Source: a bacterium (GTDB lineage Bacteria; Bacteroidota; Bacteroidia; Flavobacteriales; Schleiferiaceae). From it: 64,000 bases of DNA. Shown here piece by piece: positions 52,489-61,238 of the stretch; the first letter of the stretch is position 1; each line of letters opens with the position of its first letter. The position numbers and the translations under genes are program-made. Below the pieces are notes generated by a model. That model saw only the letters and a list, made by a program, of their open reading frames with translations. It had not been told where the DNA came from and did not search any database. Location of the stretch: the NCBI GenBank assembly GCA_016125155.1, contig WGMI01000013.1, positions 1-64,000 of the forward strand, given 5' to 3'.

Positions 52489-53390
52489 GCTTCAATTCGT
52501 TCGGCTATGCGGAGCTTGGCGCTGCGCGAACGCGGATTGCGCTCTTGTTCTTCCGCAGTGGGCTCTATGGGCTTGCGGCTCAAAGACCGAAAGCGCATAT
52601 GTCTCTTGCCAAAGGCGTCGCGCTCGGCTTCCCCGCCCAATCTCCCTTCGCGGATCAGGGTTTTGACCATTCTGTCTTCGAGCGAGTGATAAGCAATACA
52701 AACCAACCGACCGCCAGAGGAAAGCACTTCGAGGGTTTGTTCGAGCAGGTCGCTCAGCGCCCCCAATTCGTCGTTGACCGCGATGCGAAAGGCTTGAAAT
52801 ACCCGGGCGGCGTACTGGTGCTCTTTGCCCCGCGGAGCCAGGGGCGCCACGAGCTCGAGCAGTTCAGTGGTCCGGGTCAAGGGTGCAGAACTCCGTCGCT
52901 GCACCAAGGTCCGCACCAGGCGTCCCGAGGGCTTGATTTCCGCATAGGTCTCCACGATGCGCCTGAGCTCGGCCTCGTCGGCCTCGGCCAACACATCGGC
53001 GGCCGTCCGGGGAGCGCTGGGATTCATGCGCATATCAAGCGGACCGTCTGCCCGAAGCGAAAAACCGCGTTCGGCCCAGTCAAATTGGTGAGAACTCACC
53101 CCAAAATCGGCCAGGATGCCATCGACCGATCGCACCCCGTGCATCCGCAGACCTTTTGACAGATGCCTGAAATTCAATTCAATCCAGGTAAACCGCGGGT
53201 CGTCGATCAGGTTGGCTCGAACGGCCGGATCTTGATCGAAGGCGTACAGTCGACCTTGGGGACCGAGGCGCTCGAGGATGGCCCGGCTGTGCCCCCCTCC
53301 TCCAAACGTGCAATCGACATAGATTCCCTCCGGGCGTATTCCGAGGCCTTCGACAGACTCGGTCAGCAAAACGGCCTCATGATACCCCAT
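52479..53390 (-). CDS. rsmH: 16S rRNA (cytosine-1402-N4)-methyltransferase
   Basis: A 303-residue SAM-dependent methyltransferase (MraW) modifying C1402 in the ribosomal P site. YHEAVLLTESVEGL, VDCTFGGGGHSRAILERLG, DQDPAVRAN, LADFGVSSHQFD, RGFSLRADGPLDMRMNP and VCIAYHSLEDRMVK are standard. The start at 53390 overlaps mraZ by 14 bases. Confidence 0.97.
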   Translation of the reverse strand: MGYHEAVLLTESVEGLGIRPEGIYVDCTFGGGGHSRAILERLGPQGRLYAFDQDPAVRANLIDDPRFTWIELNFRHLSKGLRMHGVRSVDGILADFGVSSHQFDWAERGFSLRADGPLDMRMNPSAPRTAADVLAEADEAELRRIVETYAEIKPSGRLVRTLVQRRSSAPLTRTTELLELVAPLAPRGKEHQYAARVFQAFRIAVNDELGALSDLLEQTLEVLSSGGRLVCIAYHSLEDRMVKTLIREGRLGGEAERDAFGKRHMRFRSLSRKPIEPTAEEQERNPRSRSAKLRIAERIEAWI

Positions 53391-53871
53391 GCCCCGAATC
53401 GGATTGATCGAAACGAAGAGCCCCCATTACTTCTTCGGCCAAAGCCGCAAAGTCACCGCTGTTGGGGTCTACAGCTTTTTCATACGCCGCCTTGTCCCAG
53501 ATTTCGAGAATATCGACAGCCGCCGCCATCACCACCTGGGTCCCCATCGAGGCGTACGTGAGCAGATCTTTTGGCAAGAGCAGGCGTCCGGACTCGTCGA
53601 GCTCGATCAACTTGACCCCAGCCGAAAAACGGCGAATGAACTCGTTGTTCTTGGCCACAAAGCGGTTCAAACCGTTCACCTTGGCCATAATCCGGTTCCA
53701 ACTCTGCATGGGGTAGAGTTCCAAACAAGGCTGAAACACAGAGCGCTTTAAGACAAACCCTTCGCTGAGCACCGGGGCCAACTGTTTGCGCAAAGCCGCG
53801 GGCAGGGCTACTCGCCCTTTGGCGTCGGCCTTGCACTCGTGCACTCCGGTGATGTTGAGCGTTTGGGACAC
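53377..53871 (-). CDS. mraZ: Transcriptional regulator MraZ
   Basis: A 164-residue AbrB-fold protein with GTG start, first gene of the dcw operon. Two copies of the SpoVT/AbrB motif: GVHECKADAKGRVALPAALRK (in part) and GVKLIELDESGRLLLPKDLL, the DxxGR pattern of MraZ. In other bacteria it binds repeats upstream of itself and represses the cluster. I saw no clear set of repeated GTGGG boxes in 53872-54036. Confidence 0.95.
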   Translation of the reverse strand: MSQTLNITGVHECKADAKGRVALPAALRKQLAPVLSEGFVLKRSVFQPCLELYPMQSWNRIMAKVNGLNRFVAKNNEFIRRFSAGVKLIELDESGRLLLPKDLLTYASMGTQVVMAAAVDILEIWDKAAYEKAVDPNSGDFAALAEEVMGALRFDQSDSGHGVS

Positions 53872-54036
53872 GCAGGATCAGGGTTTCATCAAAACTAGGA
53901 CAAAAGTCCCCACTTTTTCCCACATCTTCCCACTCTGTTGAAAATTTTGGAAAACATCCTTTTTTCGGGTTTTCCAATGGGCCTGTCGACCCCAATTCAA
54001 CAAGTTCTATTTTTGCGGCTTCAATTGCTTTCACGC

Positions 54037-54816
54037 ATGCCGTTGATCGACTACACAAGAGAGGAAGGAGAATTTCAATGGGTAGAGGGGGGTAGCGGTC
54101 CCGTTTTGGTGTTGTTGCACGGTTTGATGGGGGGACTCAGCAATTTCGAAGTGGTCTTCGATCACTTTCGGGAAAAGGGGTTCCGCGTAGTCCTTCCGAG
54201 CCTGCCCCTCTATTCGATGCCGGTGTTGAACACGAATATTAAAAACGTGTCCAAATACCTCCACCGATTCCTCAAACACTTACAGCTAAGCCAGGTAACC
54301 TTGATTGGAAACTCCCTGGGCGGTCATGTGGCCTTGGTGTTCGCGCGGAAATACCCCGAAATGGTGCGCGCTATGGTGCTTACCGGTAGTTCCGGTTTGT
54401 ACGAAAATGCCATGGGCGAGTCGTTCCCGAGAAGAGGGGACTACGAATACATCAAAAAGAAAACCAAGGAAGTGTTTTACGATCCCGAGGTAGCCACCAA
54501 AGAGCTGGTCGACGAGGTGTTTTCGATTGTAAACGACCGCAACAAGGTGATTCGCACCCTTGCGATGTCCAAGTCGGCCATCCGGCACAATATGTCGTCG
54601 GAGTTGACCCATATTGCTTTGCCTGTTTGCTTGATCTGGGGGCGAAACGATACGGTGACCCCGCCTGCCGTCGCCGACAAGTTCCTCGAGCTCCTGCCCG
54701 ACGCGGAACTCAATTGGATCGAGCAATGCGGTCATGCCGCCATGATGGAGCGCCCTGATGAGTTTATCGAACTGACCGCCGACTTTATCCGTCGCCGCAT
54801 CGAGCCCAGCGTATGA
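54037..54816 (+). CDS. Alpha/beta hydrolase
   Basis: About 259 residues from ATG 54037 (MPLIDYTREEGEFQWVEGG); the frame opens earlier at TTG 53938 but this start fits the fold. Alpha/beta-hydrolase features: LVLLHGLMGGLSNFE (oxyanion HG), nucleophile elbow IGNSLGGHVA, Asp in WGRNDTVTPP, His in EQCGHAAMME. Substrate unknown; the nearest types are lipases, esterases and the MhpC group. Overlaps engB by ATGA (54813-54816), so co-translated. Confidence 0.88.
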   Translation: MPLIDYTREEGEFQWVEGGSGPVLVLLHGLMGGLSNFEVVFDHFREKGFRVVLPSLPLYSMPVLNTNIKNVSKYLHRFLKHLQLSQVTLIGNSLGGHVALVFARKYPEMVRAMVLTGSSGLYENAMGESFPRRGDYEYIKKKTKEVFYDPEVATKELVDEVFSIVNDRNKVIRTLAMSKSAIRHNMSSELTHIALPVCLIWGRNDTVTPPAVADKFLELLPDAELNWIEQCGHAAMMERPDEFIELTADFIRRRIEPSV

Positions 54817-55448
54817 AGCCGCTCTCGGTTCGGAGCGCCGCTTTTGTCAAGAGCAGCAGCGAGGCCAGTCAGTGCCCCGCGCCCGACCGACCCGAGTACG
54901 CTTTTATAGGGCGGTCCAACGTGGGCAAGAGTTCGCTCATCAACTACGTCTGCGGGCGGAAAGAACTGGCCAAAACCTCGGGCAAACCGGGCAAAACACG
55001 GCTCATCAATCACTATTTGATCGACGAAAGCTGGTATCTGGTCGATCTACCCGGCTATGGGTATGCCGGAGTATCGAAAGTGGAGCGCGCCCGTTTTAAC
55101 GAGACCCTTCGAAGCTATTTGGCGGGTCGCGAAAATTTGGTCGCGCTCTTCGTCCTTATCGATTTGCGGCATCCGGCTCAGAAGATCGACCTCGAGTTTC
55201 TCGAATGGTTGGGTGAGCAGGAAATCCCCTTTGCCTTGGTGTTCACCAAGCTCGACAAACTGAGTGGAGCTGAGGCCAACAACCACAAACAGGCCTATCT
55301 CAAGGTGCTCAGCGAAACCTGGGAACCCCTGCCCGACTACTTTGTTACCTCGTCTACCGCCAAAGTGGGTCGAGAAGAACTACTCGGATGGATCGGGGGT
55401 TGGAACAAAGCCCTCAAGGACCGCTTCAAGCCCCTCCCCTCACCGTAG
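54813..55448 (+). CDS. engB: Ribosome biogenesis GTP-binding protein YsxC/EngB
   Basis: A 211-residue GTPase needed for large-subunit assembly. G1 FIGRSNVGKSSLINYV, G2 TSGKPGKTRLINHY, G3 DLPGYGYAGV, G4 FTKLDKLSG, G5 TSSTAKVG. Coupled to the upstream hydrolase by a four-base overlap and converging with gldC with a nine-base overlap of stops. Confidence 0.96.
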   Translation: MKPLSVRSAAFVKSSSEASQCPAPDRPEYAFIGRSNVGKSSLINYVCGRKELAKTSGKPGKTRLINHYLIDESWYLVDLPGYGYAGVSKVERARFNETLRSYLAGRENLVALFVLIDLRHPAQKIDLEFLEWLGEQEIPFALVFTKLDKLSGAEANNHKQAYLKVLSETWEPLPDYFVTSSTAKVGREELLGWIGGWNKALKDRFKPLPSP

Positions 55449-55775
55449 CGGAGGCACGGCTATGCCGAGCTCAACGGCCCAATCCCGCGCAAAGGCCCTC
55501 AGGACTTTGCCCGGAGCCTCTTCGGACGTAGAGCGATCGAGGGTGTCTGCCAAACTCATCAGGGTTTGATGAACGAATCGCTTCATGTCGTCCAAGGGCA
55601 TCTCTTTGGTCCACAGGTCGATCCTCAGGGTGTCTTTTTGGGCGGGATCCCACACCGACAAAAGAATCGCACCGGCATCTGCCCGATCTACCCCACCTTC
55701 TGCTGCGGTCCAACGAATGGATTCGGCCACCCGGTTTTCGTCCAGTTGTACTTCGAGTTTGATTTCGGCTTTCAT
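55440..55775 (-). CDS. gldC: Gliding motility protein GldC
   Basis: A 111-residue soluble protein. EIKLEVQLDENRVAESIRW, LWTKEMPLDDMKRFVHQTL and DTLDRSTSEEAPGKVLRAF match GldC, found next to GldB in gliding Bacteroidota; molecular role unclear. The ATG at 55775 overlaps the gldB stop by four bases, so the pair is coupled. Confidence 0.9.
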   Translation of the reverse strand: MKAEIKLEVQLDENRVAESIRWTAAEGGVDRADAGAILLSVWDPAQKDTLRIDLWTKEMPLDDMKRFVHQTLMSLADTLDRSTSEEAPGKVLRAFARDWAVELGIAVPPLR

Positions 55776-56761
55776 GGGCGGTAGTTCGCTCTTTTGAGGA
55801 GTTGTCGGGAATCGTCGTCGGCCATCAACGCTTTGAGGTCAGGCGCTCCTTTTCGCACCATGAGGCGCGACACAATGCGGTAGCCCACCCAACGGCCCAT
55901 TTGACCTGGGGTTTGGGAATCAAAGGACAGATAGAACTTGGAAAAAGGTGCAGGTTCGACCAATCGGCGCACCCAGTCGGGTTCGCTGCTGTACAAAGCG
56001 CGTTCTTCCACCAAGTAGCGCCAAATTTCCGCCTCGTTTTCTGCGCAAAACCGCCATTGTTCGGGGGTATAACCGAGCAAATCGGCCTCCGTTCGATCGG
56101 GGCTCAAAGCGTGGGCCAACCAAAGGGCCTTGCCTTCGTAGATCATACGGGACAACAAGTCCGCGTGTTTGGCGTCCCGGGTGTTGTGGAGCATGGCCAA
56201 GGCCAAGGCCATATCGAGCGCTATGCGCCCCGGTTGTTTGTTTCGGGCCAGATACTCGGGCAATCCGCGGTAGAAAGGCGATTGGGGTCCGAGGTATTGA
56301 TCGAGGGCTATAAACACCAAACTGTCCGCCGTAAAAAGTGGAAAGTCAAAGTCCAAAGGAGAGATATATGAATAGACCGTCCAGCTTTTGGATTCGGGAT
56401 AGTAGTGTTCGTAGTGGCGAAGCACCTCATCTACCGCCGTTTCGGCCTCGGATACGGGTCCTTCAAGGGAGGCCGAAGCTTCATACAGGGCGTTCATCAG
56501 ACTATCCTTGCGCTGTCTCTGCCAAAAACGCAGATCGCCCTGCTCGAAAAAGGGGCCAAAATCGGCGCGAAGTCGCTCCAGTTCGCCCTCCATGTCTGTG
56601 CTGTCCGAGGTAAAAAAGGCCCGGTCGAACCGCTTCCAGACCACCGGTGTGCGATCAGGCTGGCCGGGAATGTGCAAGGGATCGTTCTCGCAGCCGGCCA
56701 TCAAGGCGATACACCCGATCCAAAGCCCCGTGCGCACGAAGAAATTCAAAGGTGTTTTCAA
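55772..56761 (-). CDS. gldB: Gliding motility lipoprotein GldB
   Basis: A 329-residue lipoprotein, start most likely TTG at 56761 (LKTPLNFFVRTGLWIGCIAL), with lipobox LMAGC. The mature sequence with WKRFDRAFFTSD, DFGPFFEQGDL, YFPLFTADSLVFIALDQYLG (here DFPLFTADSLVFIALDQYLG) and MIYEGKALWLAHAL is typical of GldB, an envelope protein required for gliding and linked to type IX secretion. Together with gldC, porT and the CHU_C proteins it implies a working gliding or secretion machine. Confidence 0.92.
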   Translation of the reverse strand: MKTPLNFFVRTGLWIGCIALMAGCENDPLHIPGQPDRTPVVWKRFDRAFFTSDSTDMEGELERLRADFGPFFEQGDLRFWQRQRKDSLMNALYEASASLEGPVSEAETAVDEVLRHYEHYYPESKSWTVYSYISPLDFDFPLFTADSLVFIALDQYLGPQSPFYRGLPEYLARNKQPGRIALDMALALAMLHNTRDAKHADLLSRMIYEGKALWLAHALSPDRTEADLLGYTPEQWRFCAENEAEIWRYLVEERALYSSEPDWVRRLVEPAPFSKFYLSFDSQTPGQMGRWVGYRIVSRLMVRKGAPDLKALMADDDSRQLLKRANYRP

Positions 56762-56856
56762 GAGGTTGCAAAGTTAACAGAAGCCACTCCGAAAGCTTCG
56801 CGGTCCGATGGGTTCGGTCTATCTTCGAGGCGTGAAATCCACATAATCTTACGTCT

Positions 56857-57549
56857 ATGAATGCTTTGAACCGCTTCGGATTGGGTCTGATGTTGGGCGC
56901 TGTAACAGCCTTCTCGGCCAACGCGCAAACGCAAAAAACGGTTCGGTTTGGTTTGCAGGTATTGCCCTCCATGAGCTGGTTTTCGAGCAATATCGACGAT
57001 TTGGACGCCGACGCCCGGTTCAATTTCAGTTTTGGCTTGCTCGCAGACATTCACTTCTCCGAGCAATATGCGATTACAACGGGTATGAACATCGTAAAAC
57101 GAGGAGCATCCATGGTGCTGCTCGATGGAACTTTAAACCCAGCCAAAAACGTTCAAGGCGACTATACCATGAGCTTGATTGAATTTCCGTTGGCACTCAA
57201 AATGCGGCTCGTCGACGCCGGCGACATCGTGCCCTTTGCCAAATTCGGGGGGGCTTTTGGCATCAAAACCAACGAAAAGACCACCTTTAGCTACGATTAT
57301 CCCGATGCCACCGTGGCCGGAGATCGGTTTCACAATGTGGACCGCAGCGATTTGATGACGGATTTGCAGTTCAATTTTATGATCGGCGGAGGGGTTGAAT
57401 ATCCTATTAGCGCCAACTCAGCAATTTTGCTGGGCATCGACTATATGCTTCCGCTCAACGACGCCCTGAGCGACGACGAAAAGCTGATCGCCAGCGGAGA
57501 CAATTACCGCCTCCAGAACCTTCAGTTTACCGTAGGGTTTATCTTTTAA
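56857..57549 (+). CDS. Outer-membrane beta-barrel protein (porin/PorT superfamily)
   Basis: A 230-residue protein with signal peptide (MNALNRFGLGLMLGAVTAFSANAQ). Alternating beta-strands such as VRFGLQVLPSMSWFS, FSFGLLADIHFSEQYAITTGMN (in parts), FPLALKMRLVDAG and a terminal aromatic LQFTVGFIF mark an eight-strand-like barrel of the OMP_b-brl_2 type. Ligand unknown. Divergent from gldB with a 95-base gap that should hold both promoters. Confidence 0.82.
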   Translation: MNALNRFGLGLMLGAVTAFSANAQTQKTVRFGLQVLPSMSWFSSNIDDLDADARFNFSFGLLADIHFSEQYAITTGMNIVKRGASMVLLDGTLNPAKNVQGDYTMSLIEFPLALKMRLVDAGDIVPFAKFGGAFGIKTNEKTTFSYDYPDATVAGDRFHNVDRSDLMTDLQFNFMIGGGVEYPISANSAILLGIDYMLPLNDALSDDEKLIASGDNYRLQNLQFTVGFIF

Positions 57550-57599
57550 ATAGGTCCTTCTCGGGGACCGCATTGCCCCCCCTTGTTGGTTGACCGATT

Positions 57600-58418
57600 A
57601 TGCTGCCAGCCGATCCTCACATCCACGCCCAACGGGTTGCCGAGTACATCGTCGATTGGATGCGCGGCTATGCGCTCAACGCGGGGCAAAAAGGGTTTGT
57701 CGTCGGTCTTTCCGGGGGCATTGATTCTGCCTTAACGGCGGGTTTGGCCGCCCGGACTGGTCTGGAAGTGCTCCTCGTACACCTGCCCATCCGCCAACCA
57801 GCCAACCAAGTGAACCGAGCCGCGGAGTGGTCGTCGCTGTTGGAGGCCACGTACACAACGGTTCGTTCGGTGGTCGTTGATTTGAACCGCCCATTCGATG
57901 CCCTGATCGAGGGGGTGTCGGGGTTTTCCGGCAGACACGCCGAAACCTTGGCCGAAGCCAACACCCGCGCCCGCTTGCGCATGACGACGCTCTATTATCT
58001 GGCCGCCACCCACGGACTACTCGTTGCGGGAACGGGCAACAAGGTGGAAGACTTTGGGGTGGGATTCTATACCAAATACGGAGATGGGGGCGTAGACCTG
58101 AGCCCCATTGCCGACCTCCTGAAAACCGAAGTCCGCTCTGTGGCAGAAGCGGTGGGCGTTCCAACGGCCATCCTCAACGCCGAGCCCACCGATGGGCTCT
58201 GGGGCGACGACCGCACAGACGAAGATCAATTGGGAGCCAGCTATCCCGAACTGGAGCGGGCCATGCGTCAATGGGAAAACGGGGTTACCGCAGGGGAACT
58301 TCGCGGCAGAGAGGCGGAAGTATTGGCGTTGTTTGTCCGTTTAAACAGAGCCAATGCCCACAAAATGAATCCCATTCCCGTTTGCACTATCCCGGACTCG
58401 GTTCGATGGGCACCGTAA
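57600..58418 (+). CDS. nadE: Ammonia-dependent NAD synthetase
   Basis: A 272-residue ATP pyrophosphatase that amidates deamido-NAD. The P-loop GLSGGIDSALTAGLAA, then NTRARLRMTTLYYLA, VAGTGNKVEDFGVGFYTKYGDGGVDLSPIADLLKTEV (in segments) and the DGLWGDDRTDEDQLG loop are the family hallmarks. No nitrilase-type glutaminase domain, so it uses ammonia. Its end overlaps the convergent kinase by 32 bases. Confidence 0.95.
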   Translation: MLPADPHIHAQRVAEYIVDWMRGYALNAGQKGFVVGLSGGIDSALTAGLAARTGLEVLLVHLPIRQPANQVNRAAEWSSLLEATYTTVRSVVVDLNRPFDALIEGVSGFSGRHAETLAEANTRARLRMTTLYYLAATHGLLVAGTGNKVEDFGVGFYTKYGDGGVDLSPIADLLKTEVRSVAEAVGVPTAILNAEPTDGLWGDDRTDEDQLGASYPELERAMRQWENGVTAGELRGREAEVLALFVRLNRANAHKMNPIPVCTIPDSVRWAP

Positions 58419-59229
58419 AACTGAATTCACTTCCGCTTTGAGGAGTGCTCTGGGCCACCAGCGAACTCTTTAGACCCAACAAGACCTCTTGAGTGAGCAA
58501 AAGTCCGATGCCGCTGCCTTTTTCACGCGCGGTTCCCGCCTTGGAAAGATGATTGCGACCCGAAAATAAATGACCGAGCTCTTCGGGTCCAATGCCCCCA
58601 GCCTCGTCTCTAACGACAAAACGAATCGCGCGACCGGGCTTGCCCGAGACTTCGAGAAAAATGGTTTGACCCGACGTGCTGTATTTGAGCGCATTGCTCA
58701 ATAGGTTTTGCAGGACCAAAGAAACCGCTTGGGAGTCAAAAATTCCACGATCGTCCCGGAACAGCGCCAATTCAAGGCGCACGCCTTTGTGGGTGGCAGC
58801 AGGTCGAAGGCGCCCCAGTTCGGTTTCGGAAAAAGAACCAATGGCCACAGGCTCGAGGGTGCTTTGACCGGCGGTTTTGGTCCTGGCCCAGGCCAAGACC
58901 CGATCGAACTGATCGGTCAATTCGTCGAGGTGATCGCGCAACAAATGAACTGTGGAACGCCGTTCTGTCGGATCGAGTTCATCCCAGCGCTCACACAACA
59001 CTCCAGAAATGGAACGGGCGTAGTGAAAGGGAGCGCTGATGTGGTGTGCCAACAGGGCGAGCGATTTGCCCAAGACCAATTCAGCTTCCATCAAACTCTC
59101 GATTTCGTTCGCCAGTTTGATCTGTCCTTTCCGAATTCGGTGGTTTCTCCACAACAGCCACAATAGCCCCGCCAAGAGCACCGACATCCCAAATTCCAGC
59201 CACGCCCGATCGAATTGGGAAAGATTCAT
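58387..59229 (-). CDS. Sensor histidine kinase, membrane-anchored
   Basis: A 280-residue kinase: N-terminal membrane segment (WLEFGMSVLLAGLLWLLW), a short linker without extracytoplasmic sensor, the HisKA-like region with phosphoacceptor His in LALLAHHISAPFHYARS, and the HATPase with LLSNALKYSTSGQ, DEAGGIGPEELGHLF and GSGIGLLLTQEVL. The H-box lacks the usual E-R/K-T-P (HISAPFHY). Divergent from the NarL-type regulator at 59477, a plausible partner. Confidence 0.85.
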   Translation of the reverse strand: MNLSQFDRAWLEFGMSVLLAGLLWLLWRNHRIRKGQIKLANEIESLMEAELVLGKSLALLAHHISAPFHYARSISGVLCERWDELDPTERRSTVHLLRDHLDELTDQFDRVLAWARTKTAGQSTLEPVAIGSFSETELGRLRPAATHKGVRLELALFRDDRGIFDSQAVSLVLQNLLSNALKYSTSGQTIFLEVSGKPGRAIRFVVRDEAGGIGPEELGHLFSGRNHLSKAGTAREKGSGIGLLLTQEVLLGLKSSLVAQSTPQSGSEFSFTVPIEPSPG

Positions 59230-59434
59230 TTCTGTTTTGCTTTTTTTCTCACAGCTTATGGCTCTGTGGTAATCGTTGTTCGACTAGAAACACTGCATTG
59301 TCCTTAGGCCTCACTTTGAGGAAATGACCGAATGGGCGGCAAATTAAGGGAGATGCAAAACATTTCGGACGAAAAAGCAAAATAGCTTGAAAGACTTTTC
59401 TCGCTGTTTCTGTCAGAAATTCGTATAAAAAATT

Positions 59435-59442
59435 TAACTTCG
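59435..59442 (+). promoter_or_regulatory. Possible -7 element upstream of the NarL-type regulator
   Basis: TAACTTCG matches the phylum -7 consensus TAnnTTTG at all but one base, 34 bases before the ATG; no good TTTG -33 box is seen at the right distance. The rest of 59230-59476 (247 bases) has a low-GC stretch but nothing else recognisable. Confidence 0.3.
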
Positions 59443-59476
59443 TGCCCAGCCTAACCCAACCTCAACGAGACCCTCC

Positions 59477-60094
59477 ATGATCAACATCATTATTGCAGAC
59501 GACCACGCCATTGTGCGGAAGGGATTGGACCTCTTCCTCAAGTTTGAAGACGAAGTACGCCTCATCGCCGAGGCGGCCGATGGAGACGAGCTGCTTCAGG
59601 TTTTGAGTCGCATGACCGCCGATGTCGTATTGTTGGACATCGATATGCCCAAAATGAACGGGATTACGGTTTTACGGACCATGCAAGAAGAATTTCCCAA
59701 CATCAAGGTTGTGATTCTTTCAATGCACCGGGAAGAAATCTATGGCCCTACGGTGCGCAAATTGGGGGCCTTAGGCTACGTCACCAAAGATGCCGATCCG
59801 AAAGAAGTGGTTCGGGCGGTTAAAGAAGTGCATGCAGGTCGGCTCTTTTTCCGCGAAGAACTCTACACGGTGCGCACTCCACTCCGCGAAAAACAACGCA
59901 AAATCAAACTCAGCAACCGCGAAAGCGAAGTCCTCAAGTTGCTGTCCATCGGCAAGTCCAACAAAGACATCAGCGAAGAGCTGGGCATCAGCGACAAGAC
60001 GGTGAGCACCTACAAACAACGTCTTCTCAACAAATTGCAGGCGCGCAACGTCGTGGATCTGATCAACTTCGCCAAAATGTATCAATTCGTTTGA
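59477..60094 (+). CDS. NarL/FixJ-type response regulator
   Basis: A 205-residue regulator: receiver (MINIIIADDHAIVRKGLDLF; phosphoacceptor Asp in VVLLDIDMPKMNG; Lys in YVTKDADP) and a LuxR/GerE helix-turn-helix (LSNRESEVLKLLSIGKSNKDI, ISDKTVSTYKQRLLNKL, given in parts). Likely partner is the divergent kinase at 58387 or the kinase 26 bases downstream. Confidence 0.93.
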   Translation: MINIIIADDHAIVRKGLDLFLKFEDEVRLIAEAADGDELLQVLSRMTADVVLLDIDMPKMNGITVLRTMQEEFPNIKVVILSMHREEIYGPTVRKLGALGYVTKDADPKEVVRAVKEVHAGRLFFREELYTVRTPLREKQRKIKLSNRESEVLKLLSIGKSNKDISEELGISDKTVSTYKQRLLNKLQARNVVDLINFAKMYQFV

Positions 60095-60119
60095 ACCCCC
60101 TTAGCCCCCTATTGCTTCT

Positions 60120-61217
60120 GTGATCGACGACACGCTGTTCGAACTCATTGCGAACAACACTTCCGATCTAATCTGCATCCACAACCGTGAGATGAAGATT
60201 CTCTATGCAACCCCCTCGAGCAAGAAGATTCTGGGGGTGCATCCGTCTGAGTTGGTGGGAAGAGAGCTCATCGATTTCCTGTCGGAAACCTATCACCGCG
60301 ATATGGATGCCTCGTTGTTCAGGCGAATGCTATACCGCCCAGGGGCCGAGGTCAAAGTGATGTTGGAGCGCAAAGATGGTCAGCAGATCTGGGTAAAGTC
60401 GACCTTGTCTGAAGTCCTGCAAATGTCGGGGGGCGAGTTTCTGCTCACCACGACCACCGAGATCACCGAGAGCGTGTTCTTGATGGAGGACCTCATCCTG
60501 GCTTGGTCCAAAGAGAAAGAGCTGAGCGAAATGCGTTCCAACCTCTTTACTATTGCGTCTCACGAGTTTAAGACCCCCTTAGCCGTCATCCAGATGCAGG
60601 TCGATCTGCTGAGCTCTTGGGGTGCAAAAAACAAGGGAGACGAACGGTTTTTGACCATGTTGTCCAAAATTGAAAAGCAAATTCAGCGGCTCAACGATAT
60701 CATTGCCGACCTCGTTCAACTCAAAAAAATCAATGCGGGCAAAGAGCCCTTCCGCCCTGTTTCGGTTGATTTGACAGAACTTTTAGAAAACCTCAAAACC
60801 GCTTCTGGCGAGTTGCGGGAAGGGCGGATCATCGAATTGTCTTATTCCGGCACCCAACGCCCGATTCAGGCCGACGAAAGCATGATGACTTACGTTTTGA
60901 GCAACTTGCTCGACAACGCCTGCAAGTACTCTCCAGCCGACACCTCGGTGCACTTGAGCGCCCAGTTTGGACCAGAGTCGGTCGAACTGATGGTCGCTGA
61001 CTCGGGCAGGGGCATACCCGAAAAAGACCTGAGCCGGATTTTTGAACCCTTTTATCGAGCCGAAAATGCCATGGACACCGACGGAGCGGGAGTGGCCTTG
61101 TCCATCGTCAAGGAATTTGTAGTTTTACACGGCGGAAAAATTACCATCGAAAGTGAAGAAGGAAAGGGCACCCGGATGCGGGTTAAATTGCCCTACACCT
61201 TGGAGAGAATCTCATAA
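60120..61217 (+). CDS. PAS-domain sensor histidine kinase
   Basis: A 365-residue soluble kinase, GTG start. PAS domain (residues ~5-120: LIANNTSDLICIHNREMKIL, HPSELVGRELIDFL), HisKA with His in IASHEFKTPLAVIQMQ, HATPase with LSNLLDNACKYSPAD, DSGRGIPEKDLSRIFEPFYR and GAGVALSIVKEFV. No membrane segment, so it senses a cytoplasmic signal. Sits between the NarL-type and REC-AraC regulators as one run. Confidence 0.92.
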   Translation: MIDDTLFELIANNTSDLICIHNREMKILYATPSSKKILGVHPSELVGRELIDFLSETYHRDMDASLFRRMLYRPGAEVKVMLERKDGQQIWVKSTLSEVLQMSGGEFLLTTTTEITESVFLMEDLILAWSKEKELSEMRSNLFTIASHEFKTPLAVIQMQVDLLSSWGAKNKGDERFLTMLSKIEKQIQRLNDIIADLVQLKKINAGKEPFRPVSVDLTELLENLKTASGELREGRIIELSYSGTQRPIQADESMMTYVLSNLLDNACKYSPADTSVHLSAQFGPESVELMVADSGRGIPEKDLSRIFEPFYRAENAMDTDGAGVALSIVKEFVVLHGGKITIESEEGKGTRMRVKLPYTLERIS

Positions 61218-61238
61218 AACGCAAGGAATATAGAACTT

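Noticed and set aside
57553-57570. GGTCC/GGACC hairpin after the barrel protein as a terminator
   Set aside because: No T tract follows and the stem is short.
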